From positions 1 through 9,311 of the forward strand of contig DATHDF010000080.1 of assembly GCA_035319185.1 (NCBI GenBank): a stretch of 9,311 nucleotides of DNA, written 5' to 3'. A program made the translations under genes and the position numbers. Origin of the DNA: Fen-1308 sp035319185. Its GTDB lineage: Bacteria; Nitrospirota; Thermodesulfovibrionia; Thermodesulfovibrionales; Dissulfurispiraceae. Below the pieces are notes generated by a model. The model did not search any database and was not told the DNA's origin. It worked only from the letters and a program-made list of their open reading frames with translations. Shown here piece by piece: positions 1-6,651 of this stretch; position 1 is the first letter of the stretch, and each line of letters begins with the position of its first letter.

Positions 1-158
1 GGTGTTATGCGTATCCTTCCAAAACATATCATTCGTAGTGTCAAATAAATCGATAGTTTCCCTTGCATTGACCGCCTGATCGAGGCCGGACTGTTACAAA
101 GTATCTGTGCCTGTCTCGTGCTTATCTCTGTTCGTGATATCGTGCTATAATTGATTCC
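1..158. other. Left-edge region with possible gene ends
   Basis: No complete gene fits here. Two weak partial reading frames overlap. On the + strand, frame 1 reads GVMRILPKHIIRSVK and stops at TAA 46-48, which could be the 3' end of a gene entering from the left. On the - strand a frame is open from position 93 to the left edge and contains a protein-like stretch (ETIDLFDTTNDMFWKD). Its only ATG is at 27-25 and has no Shine-Dalgarno sequence. At most one of them is real and the sequence alone does not decide. The rest of the stretch is the promoter region of the next gene. Confidence 0.25.
143..151 (+). promoter_or_regulatory. Extended -10 promoter element before the MoCF-domain gene
   Basis: TGCTATAAT is a perfect -10 hexamer (146-151) preceded by the TGn extension. 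No good -35 hexamer is seen at 16-18 bp spacing, which is usual for extended -10 promoters. The expected transcription start is about position 158, directly before the ATG at 159. That ATG has no Shine-Dalgarno sequence, so the mRNA would be leaderless or nearly so. This may be the promoter for the whole rightward gene group, since no clear promoter was found just before rfbA. Confidence 0.5.
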
Positions 159-893
159 ATGACGCCGGCAAAAACAGCGGGCATAATCATCATCGGTGAC
201 GAGATATTGACCGGCAAGGTCCATGATTCGAATTCCTTTTTTCTCGCCGGGCAGTTGTGGTCAAGCGGCATAAACGTCTGCCGCATTTCGGTGATTGCGG
301 ACAACACTGATGATATTGCTCGCGAGGTTGCTTTTTTTTCTGAAAGATACGACCATGTATTCACCTCCGGCGGCATTGGGCCGACTCATGATGATGTGAC
401 GATAGAAGGCATATCCAAGGCCTTCGGCGTACGGACCGTAATAAGCGATGTATTAAAAGGCATTCTGGAAGCGCGCTACGCACCACTTACTCCGGAACAG
501 ATTAAAATGGCTGAAGTTCCTGAAGGCGCAGAACTGATAGCAGACGGCAACCTGAGGTTCCCTCTGATCAGGTTCCGGAATGTCTATATCTTCCCCGGCA
601 TACCGCAGTTGCTGGTGAGCAAGTACCGTGCGGTCGCACACCGCTTCAGCGGTCCCAGGAAATTTCTGACGCGTGTTTATTTCAAAGAGTTGGAATCCGT
701 ATTAGCGGCGTCTCTTAATGTAATTGTAGCTGCCGAGAAGGAAGTAAAGATCGGCTCATATCCGGTCCTGGACAAACAGGACTATTCTGTAATGGTGACG
801 TTCGAATCAACTGACAGGAAGAGGCTGGAAGCAGCAGTGGCCATGCTTCTTGAAATGGCGCCTGGAGATAAAGTCGAGAAGGTTAATGAGTGA
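159..893 (+). CDS. Molybdopterin-binding (MoCF) domain protein, CinA-N-terminal/FLAD1-like
   Basis: This 244-residue protein has the MoaB/Mog-type fold of the COG1058 family. Residues 7-20 (AGIIIIGDEILTGK) form the first strand and the GDE loop. Residues 71-79 (GGIGPTHDD) are the family's phosphate/substrate loop, in the form also found in the MPT-binding domain of eukaryotic FAD synthase (FLAD1). FPGIPQLL (145-152) matches the later conserved strand. The C-terminal amidase (NMN deamidase) domain of full CinA is absent; length and ending fit the short stand-alone subfamily. Related domains hydrolyse ADP-ribose or FAD pyrophosphate bonds, so a nucleotide pyrophosphatase role is possible, but the substrate cannot be read from sequence. 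The ATG lies directly before the first strand of the fold, which supports it despite the missing Shine-Dalgarno. A run of eight T (332-339) lies inside the gene. It stands 120 bp upstream of the sugar-nucleotide cluster, and a functional link is not evident. Confidence 0.85.
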   Translation: MTPAKTAGIIIIGDEILTGKVHDSNSFFLAGQLWSSGINVCRISVIADNTDDIAREVAFFSERYDHVFTSGGIGPTHDDVTIEGISKAFGVRTVISDVLKGILEARYAPLTPEQIKMAEVPEGAELIADGNLRFPLIRFRNVYIFPGIPQLLVSKYRAVAHRFSGPRKFLTRVYFKELESVLAASLNVIVAAEKEVKIGSYPVLDKQDYSVMVTFESTDRKRLEAAVAMLLEMAPGDKVEKVNE

Positions 894-962
894 GATGGCA
901 AAGACCCTGACGGGATTAAGGTCAGAGGGATTTATGCGCTTGAGATCGAAAATTTCAAACGT

Positions 963-988
963 GCCGCGGAGAAGCAGCCCGCCGCGGC
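963..988 (+). promoter_or_regulatory. GC-rich stem-loop in the rfbA leader
   Basis: GCCGCGG (963-969) and CCGCGGC (982-988) form a perfect 7-bp stem with a 12-base loop, ending 25 bases before the rfbA ATG. No T-run follows, so it is not a standard intrinsic terminator. It could act as an attenuator, a processing or pause site, or be fortuitous. Confidence 0.3.
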
Positions 989-1013
989 AAAATCTACCAC
1001 AGAGGAGCGAAGC

Positions 1014-1889
1014 ATGAAGGGAATTATACTGGCAGGAGGAAGCGGGACCAGGCTGTATCCGGTCACCCTCGGTGTCTGCAAGCAGCTTCTGCCGATTTAC
1101 GACAAGCCGATGGTATATTATCCACTTGCAACGCTGATGCTGGCTGGTATCAGGGACATCATGATCATCTCAACACCGCAGGACCTGCCGAGGTTCGAGG
1201 AGATATTCGGAGACGGCTCGCGTATCGGCCTGAGATTTTCCTATAAGGTGCAGCCTGCACCGCGCGGCCTTGCGGAGGCTTTCATACTCGGGGCCGATTT
1301 CATAGGCAGCGACAGCGCTTGTCTTGTGCTCGGCGACAATATCTTCTATGGGCACGGCTTGACTGCTATGCTGAGGAAGGCTGCAGGAGATGTCGAGCGC
1401 TATGGCGGCGCTACCGTCTTCGGCTATTACGTGAACGATCCGCGACGATACGGCGTTGTTGAGTTCGATAAAGAGGGCAGGGCTGTCTCGATTGAGGAAA
1501 AGCCGAAGCATCCGCGTTCTAATTATGCGGTTACCGGACTCTATTTCTGCGACAACGAAGTGGTCAAAATTGCGCGACAGATCAAACCGTCGGACAGGGG
1601 TGAGCTCGAGATCACGGATGTAATAGACGAATATCTGAGACTGGGCAGGCTCAGGGTCGAATTGATGGGAAGAGGATATGCCTGGCTCGATACGGGAACT
1701 CACGACAGCCTTCTTGAAGCCGGGGAATTCATCGCCACCATCGAAAAGAGACAGGGCCTGAAGATGGCCTGCATCGAAGAAATAGCATACCGCCTCGGAT
1801 ACATCGGTCGGGAGCAGGTTCGGCGCCTTGCCGAACCGTTCAGCAAGAACGGCTACGGGCAATACCTGCTGAGGATGCTTGATGAGTAA
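1014..1889 (+). CDS. rfbA: Glucose-1-phosphate thymidylyltransferase
   Basis: RfbA/RmlA joins glucose-1-phosphate and dTTP to give dTDP-glucose and pyrophosphate, the first step of dTDP-L-rhamnose synthesis in the cytoplasm. At 291 residues it has the normal length of the short RmlA type. The nucleotide-binding signature GGSGTRLYP (8-16) continues to K23 and the KQLLPIYDKPMVYYPL block (23-38). The metal-binding aspartates are D108 in LGDN and D226 in WLDTGTH. EEKP (161-164) and the TGLYF strand (174-178) are also present. A strong Shine-Dalgarno AGAGGAG (1001-1007) sits 6 bases before the ATG and fixes the start. The reading frame stays open for 40 more codons upstream, but that part has no start codon. 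The 3' end overlaps rfbC by 8 bp, so the two genes are co-transcribed and probably translationally coupled. Confidence 0.97.
   Translation: MKGIILAGGSGTRLYPVTLGVCKQLLPIYDKPMVYYPLATLMLAGIRDIMIISTPQDLPRFEEIFGDGSRIGLRFSYKVQPAPRGLAEAFILGADFIGSDSACLVLGDNIFYGHGLTAMLRKAAGDVERYGGATVFGYYVNDPRRYGVVEFDKEGRAVSIEEKPKHPRSNYAVTGLYFCDNEVVKIARQIKPSDRGELEITDVIDEYLRLGRLRVELMGRGYAWLDTGTHDSLLEAGEFIATIEKRQGLKMACIEEIAYRLGYIGREQVRRLAEPFSKNGYGQYLLRMLDE
1871..1874 (+). promoter_or_regulatory. Ribosome binding site that decides the rfbC start
   Basis: GAGG inside the last codons of rfbA lies 7 bases before ATG 1882. This favours that ATG over the in-frame TTG at 1879, which would sit only 4 bases from the GAGG. Confidence 0.6.
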
Positions 1890-2478
1890 TTTTGAGTTCG
1901 AGCGCCTGTCGATACCGGACCTTGTCCTTGTCAAGCCGCGCGTGTTCGGCGACGACAGGGGTTTTTTTCTGGAAACGTATAAGGGTAGCGATTTCGCCGG
2001 CGCCGGGATCAGCGAGTATTTTGTGCAGGACAATTATTCCTTATCCGTAAAGAATGTTCTCAGGGGCCTGCACTACCAGAAAGACCCGTGCGCGCAGGGT
2101 AAGCTTGTTCGCTGCATAAGGGGCTCGGTCTATGACGTGGGAGTTGATATAAGAAAAGGATCGCCATATTATGGAAGATGGGTCGGAGTTGAGCTAAGCG
2201 GGGAAAACAATCTTATGATATATGTGCCGCCTGGCTTTGCTCACGGGTTTCTCGTGCTGAGCGAGACGGCTGAGGTTTCATATAAATGCACAAGGGAATA
2301 TTCTCCGGACCACGACCGGGGAATATTCTGGAACGATCCTGACCTCTCCATTAAGTGGCCCGGAGGCAGCCCGATTCTATCGTCCAAGGACCTCCGTCAT
2401 CCTAAACTGAAAGATGCCGACAATAATTTTGCATACAACATTGCGCATGAGCGCGGCGCTTCCGGGGACTGTCCTTGA
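1882..2478 (+). CDS. rfbC: dTDP-4-dehydrorhamnose 3,5-epimerase
   Basis: RfbC/RmlC epimerises C3 and C5 of dTDP-4-keto-6-deoxy-glucose, the third step to dTDP-L-rhamnose. The protein has 198 residues and the family cupin fold. DDRGFFLETY (24-33) is the usual N-terminal strand. RGLHYQ (61-66) carries the catalytic H64, with K74 in GKLVRCIRG. Y134 in the VSYKCTREY segment is the likely catalytic tyrosine, and LSSKD (166-170) carries D170, which pairs with the histidine. PPGFAHGFLVLS (116-127) is also diagnostic. The C-terminal tail after the core is somewhat longer than in many members of the family, which run to about 180-185 residues. The start is ATG 1882, overlapping the rfbA end by 8 bp. 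The TGA stop lies inside the rfbD start region (TTGA). Confidence 0.96.
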   Translation: MSNFEFERLSIPDLVLVKPRVFGDDRGFFLETYKGSDFAGAGISEYFVQDNYSLSVKNVLRGLHYQKDPCAQGKLVRCIRGSVYDVGVDIRKGSPYYGRWVGVELSGENNLMIYVPPGFAHGFLVLSETAEVSYKCTREYSPDHDRGIFWNDPDLSIKWPGGSPILSSKDLRHPKLKDADNNFAYNIAHERGASGDCP

Positions 2479-3326
2479 AAATACTTGTAACAGGGGTAAG
2501 GGGCCAGCTGGCCGGAGAGTTTCAGCGCATTATTCCTTTGCCGGGGCATGAACTGCAGGCGCCCACTGAGGAATCCCTCGACATCTCGGATCCCGCTTCG
2601 ATAAGCGCGACAATGGACTCGCTTCAGCCGGATGTGGTTATCAATTGTGCGGCATACAACAATGTAGACAGGGCTGAAACTGACTCGGAAGCCGCATATA
2701 GCATCAACGCCATCGGCCCTGAGCTGCTGGCCGTTTCGTGCAAAAAAAGCGGGGCCATATTCGTCCATTACAGCTCCGACTATGTTTTCGACGGCCTCAA
2801 GGAAGGATTCTATACTGAAGACGACGCGACGAATCCGATAAACCGTTACGGCGAAACCAAGAGAGAAGGCGAGACACGGGTTATGGAGGCCGGGGGGCAG
2901 TATCTCATCTTTCGGCTCAGCTGGGTCTTCGGCAATGGGCGGCAGAATTTCCTGTATAAGCTGTCTGAATGGGCCCGGAAAAACCGGGTGCTCAAAATCG
3001 TCAGCGACCAGATCTCGGTGCCGACGTACACCGAAGATGTTGCGGTAATGACTATGCTTGCTGTTGAGAAAGGTCTGAAGGGGCTTTACCATCTGACTAA
3101 CAGCGGTTATGCATCGAGATACGAAGTGGCTCGCTATTTCCTTGAGGAGATGGGTCTGGACAATATCGTAATGCCCGTTGTGTCCGACCTCTTCCCTGCC
3201 CCGGCGAGGAGGCCCTATTTTTCAGTTATGTCCAACAATAAGCTTGTCGCCGAATTGGGACGACCGATCCCTCACTGGAAGGACGGCATAGACAGATATA
3301 TTCAAAGCATTCGGGGGGGGAGTTAA
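2475..3326 (+). CDS. rfbD: dTDP-4-dehydrorhamnose reductase
   Basis: RfbD/RmlD reduces dTDP-4-keto-L-rhamnose with NAD(P)H, the last step to dTDP-L-rhamnose. The protein has 283 residues, normal for the family, and is an SDR-type Rossmann enzyme. The cofactor loop is GVRGQLA (7-13), with Ala where many members have the last Gly. SSDYVFDG (100-107) is the RmlD signature. The catalytic pair is Y125 and K129 in YGETK. SVPTYTEDVA (181-190) and RRPYFSVM (245-252) are typical C-terminal blocks. The start is a TTG at 2475, overlapping the rfbC TGA by 4 bp. No other start lies near, and the Rossmann strand begins at the third residue. A weak GGGGA (2464-2468) precedes it, so translation probably depends on coupling to rfbC. 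The gene ends in a run of eight G at 3313-3320. Confidence 0.96.
   Translation: MKILVTGVRGQLAGEFQRIIPLPGHELQAPTEESLDISDPASISATMDSLQPDVVINCAAYNNVDRAETDSEAAYSINAIGPELLAVSCKKSGAIFVHYSSDYVFDGLKEGFYTEDDATNPINRYGETKREGETRVMEAGGQYLIFRLSWVFGNGRQNFLYKLSEWARKNRVLKIVSDQISVPTYTEDVAVMTMLAVEKGLKGLYHLTNSGYASRYEVARYFLEEMGLDNIVMPVVSDLFPAPARRPYFSVMSNNKLVAELGRPIPHWKDGIDRYIQSIRGGS
3313..3320 (+). repeat. Run of eight G at the rfbD/epimerase junction
   Basis: The run encodes R-G-G near the RfbD C-terminus and also serves as the Shine-Dalgarno region of the epimerase gene. After a -1 slip, or insertion of one G, the codons read GAG TTA ATG with no stop and enter the epimerase frame. Confidence 0.9.
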
Positions 3327-4339
3327 TGAAAAAGGTTCTTGTGACAGGCGCAGCCGGATTTATAGGGTCCAGCCTCAGCGCCAGGCTGCTTGACCGCGGA
3401 GACGAGGTCGCAGGACTCGATAATATAAACGATTATTACGATGTCAATCTTAAATTTGCCCGGCTGAAGGGGCTTGAAGGGCGCAAAGGTTTCCGCTTTG
3501 TGAAGCTCGACCTGCAGGACAGGGCCGGCGTGGAGAGACTCTTCGCCGAGGGCGGCTTCGATGTGGTAGTCAATCTTGCGGCCCAGGCCGGCGTCAGGTA
3601 TTCGCTGAAGAACCCATATTCCTACATCGACAGCAATATAGTCGGGTTCCTGAACGTGCTTGAAGGATGCAGGCATAACAACGTTGGCCATCTTGTCTTT
3701 GCGTCATCGAGCTCCGTATATGGCGCCAACACTAAAATGCCGTTCTCGGTGCACGACAATGTCGACCACCCGGTATCGCTGTACGCAGCAACCAAAAAGG
3801 CAAACGAGCTTATGGCCCACACGTATGCGAGCCTGTACAAGATACCGAGCACCGGCCTCAGGTTCTTTACGGTTTACGGCCCGTGGGGAAGGCCGGATAT
3901 GGCACTATTTCTTTTTACGAAGGCAATACTTGAAAACAGGCCCATCGATGTTTTCAATTACGGCAAGATGCGCAGGGACTTCACATACATAGATGATATA
4001 GTCGAAGGGGTGGTAAGGGTTATCGATCTGGTGCCGGCACCGAACCCTGAGTGGAGCGGCGACCGTCCGGATTCGGCTTCCAGTTATGCACCATACAGGT
4101 TGTACAATATCGGGAACAATAACCCGGTAGAGCTGCTGCGATTCATAGAGGTCCTTGAAGCGGCGCTCGGAAGAAAGGCTGAGAAGAACCTGATGCCTAT
4201 CCAGGCGGGCGATGTGCCTGCGACCTTTGCGGATGTCGACGATCTCATGAAAGATGCAGGATTCAAGCCGTCGACCTCGATCGAAGAGGGAATCGGAAAA
4301 TTCGTGCAGTGGTACAAGGACTATTACGGCATCAGGTAA
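3326..4339 (+). CDS. NAD-dependent epimerase, probably UDP-glucuronate 4-epimerase
   Basis: This 337-residue extended SDR enzyme most likely interconverts UDP-glucuronate and UDP-galacturonate for a surface polysaccharide. The NAD loop is GAAGFIG (8-14). DNINDYYDVNLKFARL (32-47) is characteristic of the UDP-GlcA 4-epimerase (CapI/LpsL) branch. The SSSSVYG block (127-133) supplies the catalytic Ser, and Y153/K157 in YAATK form the catalytic pair. RFFTVYGPWGRPDMA (179-193) and RRDFTYIDDIVEGV (216-229) are equally typical of this branch. It is not RmlB, whose N-terminal segment and active-site loop differ, although both families share the fold. The ATG overlaps the rfbD TAA by 1 base (TAATG), and the G-run with GAG before it acts as the ribosome binding site. 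It is the last gene of the cluster. Substrate assignment comes from family motifs only. Confidence 0.88.
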   Translation: MKKVLVTGAAGFIGSSLSARLLDRGDEVAGLDNINDYYDVNLKFARLKGLEGRKGFRFVKLDLQDRAGVERLFAEGGFDVVVNLAAQAGVRYSLKNPYSYIDSNIVGFLNVLEGCRHNNVGHLVFASSSSVYGANTKMPFSVHDNVDHPVSLYAATKKANELMAHTYASLYKIPSTGLRFFTVYGPWGRPDMALFLFTKAILENRPIDVFNYGKMRRDFTYIDDIVEGVVRVIDLVPAPNPEWSGDRPDSASSYAPYRLYNIGNNNPVELLRFIEVLEAALGRKAEKNLMPIQAGDVPATFADVDDLMKDAGFKPSTSIEEGIGKFVQWYKDYYGIR

Positions 4340-4360
4340 GACGCAGCTATTTTACGCGTC
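4340..4360. terminator. Small hairpin between convergent genes, possible bidirectional terminator
   Basis: GACGC (4340-4344) and GCGTC (4356-4360) form a 5-bp stem with an 11-base loop. It covers the 7-bp gap between the two convergent stop codons and the last codons of the HD-GYP gene. No T-run follows on either strand, so termination here is uncertain and may need Rho. Confidence 0.3.
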
Positions 4361-5606
4361 CGAGCATTTCGATGAAGGTCTTCAGGAGATCACTGTCGTA
4401 GTCGGCTTTTTCATGCATCAGCGTCGAGATTGCGTAAAATGGTGTAAAGGCAGGCTTGTAAGGCCTATTTGTAATTAAGGCGTCATAGCTGTCGACTATC
4501 GAGGCTATCCTGCCCGGCAGAGAGATGCCGGCGCCGGACAGACCGAGAGGATAGCCGGTCCCCGAAAGCTTTTCGTGGTGCTCCATGAGCGCCGCAATGG
4601 ATTCCGGAGAAACGCCGGGATGTTTCTGCAAAAGCCTTTCACCTTCCTGCACATGCGTCTTAATGATCTCGAATTCGGACTCGTTAAGCATTTCGCGCTT
4701 GTTGATCAGGTCGCTCCTGATGGCGCTTTTGCCGATGTCATGGAGAAGGGCGCCTATGCCCAGGCGTTGCACCATCTCTCTGCTCATCCCTGCGTTGATG
4801 CCCATGCCTATTGACATTACAGCGACATTTACCGAGTGCGTATAAGTGTAATAATCGTAATGGCGTATATCGATCAGATGGTACAGCACATCCCTGTTTT
4901 CCAGGACTGCGCCTACGATAGCATTGACTTCTTCGCTTGAAGCCTTGATAATCTCGGCGCTGTGCGGGTTTTTGAGGGCATTCTGAACCGTCAGCTTCGA
5001 GTTTTCCTTAAGCATAGTTGCAAACAGCTTGGCATTTATGTGGTCTGAGATCGTCTTCAGATTTATTGTGTGCTGCCTGAGATATTCCCTGTAAAACGGA
5101 AGGTCCATATTGTCAATCAATACGTCGCCTTTTGCAGCCAGGAGAATTCCGCTGAGCCTGATCGGGTATTTCTCCGAAGCCTCTACATGCAACCTTATGT
5201 CTCCGTTGTCGCGTATGTAAAGATCAAAGGGGATTTCCGATGACGGCACAAGAGCATTACGATCTATCTGGAAAAAATCGTCCGGATCAAAGGCAGGCGG
5301 CTTCTGCGGTTGTTCTGCCTGCGGCTGAGTTTCTTTCTTCGGATGGGAGTGACCTTCCTCCGCTTCAGCGAGATATTCCTCGAACTTAGCCTTGTCTGCC
5401 GACCGGATGTAAAGACCCCTGATATCTTTTGTCATGATGATATCACGTGCCTTTCCGGTATAGACGGTTCCTCTCAGGAACAGAGAGGTGATCTGGCCGC
5501 CGTGGCGAAAGTATATGTCTACCGGAAGGCGGGAGCCGGGTGCAAGCATGCGCGCATCGATTGCGCGGTACAGGCGCTCATTGTTTTCGGCGGAATCCGG
5601 TGTCAT
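4347..5606 (-). CDS. HD-GYP domain protein, probable cyclic-di-GMP phosphodiesterase
   Basis: This 419-residue protein lacks a signal peptide or membrane segment, so it is probably cytoplasmic. Residues about 235-415 are an HD-GYP domain, a metal-dependent c-di-GMP phosphodiesterase fold. Visible ligands include H257, the HD pair H289-D290 followed by IGK, H318, H343-H344, and D372 in SIVDSYDAL. The signature loop reads HHEKLSGTGYP (343-353): GYP is kept, but the usual Asp before Gly is Ser348. RPYK (381-384) matches the family's RPY motif. The N-terminal half holds two similar modules, about 18-80 and 117-178, joined by a Glu/Gln/Pro-rich linker (81-109). They are probably sensory or interaction modules and I cannot name them. 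It follows the TPR gene by 38 bp on the same strand, so they are probably co-transcribed. No Shine-Dalgarno is seen before ATG 5606. It may remove c-di-GMP or only bind it. Confidence 0.9.
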   Translation of the reverse strand: MTPDSAENNERLYRAIDARMLAPGSRLPVDIYFRHGGQITSLFLRGTVYTGKARDIIMTKDIRGLYIRSADKAKFEEYLAEAEEGHSHPKKETQPQAEQPQKPPAFDPDDFFQIDRNALVPSSEIPFDLYIRDNGDIRLHVEASEKYPIRLSGILLAAKGDVLIDNMDLPFYREYLRQHTINLKTISDHINAKLFATMLKENSKLTVQNALKNPHSAEIIKASSEEVNAIVGAVLENRDVLYHLIDIRHYDYYTYTHSVNVAVMSIGMGINAGMSREMVQRLGIGALLHDIGKSAIRSDLINKREMLNESEFEIIKTHVQEGERLLQKHPGVSPESIAALMEHHEKLSGTGYPLGLSGAGISLPGRIASIVDSYDALITNRPYKPAFTPFYAISTLMHEKADYDSDLLKTFIEMLGRVK

Positions 5607-5644
5607 AGGGAAAAACGCAAACAGAGTATCATAATGCCTGAAGC

Positions 5645-6595
5645 TTATTTTGCCAAGGGCAACGGAAGAAGATCGCTTTCTGCAGGCTTCCGTATTTCCA
5701 GGCGCTCTCTGTCCGCGACAAAGACCTCAATCCTGTTGCGGGCCGATGTATAAAGATACTCGTCGGTTGACTTCCTGGAATATTTCAGCGAAAAGGAGTT
5801 TTCTGTATTTTCCATTTCGGCTTTGGCTTCATTTATTGCATCACATACCTCACGATATCCCAGAGAGCATGACTGATTTAAATCGGCGTATGCCTCCTTA
5901 TAATTGCCTGTCTTGGCGTATGCATCCGATCTAGACAGGTAAAGGAATGCTTCTTTAGGCAACGCGCCGATTGCCGTATCGAAATCAGCGACAGCCCAAT
6001 CGTACTTTGCAGTCGCCGTGTAAGAGAGGCCGCGGAGGACGTAAGCGGAATAGTCGCCTGGTTTTAGATAAATGGCGCGAGAGAAATCTGATACTGCTGC
6101 GGCATTACGGCCTATTGCCATGTATGCGGCGCCGCGTCTTGCATAAACAGAAGCATCAGGAGGAGCGAGCGCCATTATTTTGCTGTATGTATCGAGGGAC
6201 TTGTCGGCTTCACCGGCAAGCAGATAGGTGGCTGCAAGAAGCCTGAGGGCAGCAACGTTGTTCTTATTGTAATCAAGGGCATAGTAGAAGTTCTGGATGG
6301 CTGCGGGGTACTGCTCCCTTTTGGCAAAAGCCACCCCTCGGTTTATTAGGACAGTCTGGTTTCCCGGATTCTCCGCAAGCGCCCTGTTAAATTCAAGGAG
6401 CGCCGCTCCGTAATCGCCTTTGCCGAACAGCATGACGCCCTGATCGTTATGGGAGAGCGGGTTAGCGGGAGCAGCAGCGGGCGCCGGTGCAGGGGAATCC
6501 TTAACCGGCTGCTCTTCGACCGCAAAAAGCGGCTGATTTCCATTCAGAAAAAATATCAGAGCCAAAAGAGCCAGCAACACTACTGTTCGCTTCAT
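5645..6595 (-). CDS. Exported TPR-repeat protein
   Basis: This 316-residue protein starts with a signal peptide: MKR, a hydrophobic stretch (about 5-17), and probable cleavage after LFA (residue 25). It is therefore periplasmic or held at the outer side of the inner membrane. A Pro/Ala-rich linker (34-46) follows. Six 34-residue-type TPR units run at about 47-79, 80-113, 114-147, 148-181, 182-215 and 216-249. Good examples are FGKGDYGAALLEFNRAL and YARRGAAYMAIGRNAAA. C243 and C251 lie at the end of the last unit, and the final 65 residues show no motif I recognise. TPR arrays bind proteins, and no enzyme site is present. The start is ATG 6595, set by GAGGAGG 5 bases upstream; a longer frame reaching 6637 would put non-signal residues before the signal peptide. 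It heads a probable two-gene unit with the HD-GYP gene. Confidence 0.88.
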   Translation of the reverse strand: MKRTVVLLALLALIFFLNGNQPLFAVEEQPVKDSPAPAPAAAPANPLSHNDQGVMLFGKGDYGAALLEFNRALAENPGNQTVLINRGVAFAKREQYPAAIQNFYYALDYNKNNVAALRLLAATYLLAGEADKSLDTYSKIMALAPPDASVYARRGAAYMAIGRNAAAVSDFSRAIYLKPGDYSAYVLRGLSYTATAKYDWAVADFDTAIGALPKEAFLYLSRSDAYAKTGNYKEAYADLNQSCSLGYREVCDAINEAKAEMENTENSFSLKYSRKSTDEYLYTSARNRIEVFVADRERLEIRKPAESDLLPLPLAK

Positions 6596-6600
6596 GCAAG

Positions 6601-6607
6601 CCTCCTC
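6601..6607 (-). promoter_or_regulatory. Ribosome binding site of the TPR gene
   Basis: GAGGAGG on the - strand lies 5 bases before ATG 6595. It rules for that start, which places the signal peptide at the exact N-terminus, and against the in-frame upstream start at 6637. Confidence 0.85.
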
Positions 6608-6625
6608 GAAATAGCTTGTTGTAGG

Positions 6626-6645
6626 GTCGGCATGCATCCGCCGAC
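6626..6645 (-). promoter_or_regulatory. 5'-terminal hairpin of the TPR gene leader
   Basis: GTCGGC and GCCGAC form a perfect 6-bp stem around an 8-base loop. The promoter at 6652-6680 predicts transcription start near 6645, so the hairpin would form the very 5' end of a leader of about 50 bases. It could stabilise the mRNA or be an operator overlapping +1. Confidence 0.4.
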
Positions 6646-6651
6646 AGTAAA

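Noticed and set aside
332..339. Run of eight T inside the first gene as a frameshift site
   Set aside because: The frame through the run gives the expected family sequence, and a slip would only truncate the protein; nothing suggests a programmed event.
1170..2033. Long minus-strand open frame of 287 codons across rfbA and rfbC
   Set aside because: It is antisense to two genes with clear family motifs, and its translation shows no recognisable domain.
2397..3092. Minus-strand open frame of 231 codons opposite rfbD
   Set aside because: It is a shadow of rfbD with no motif or ribosome binding site.
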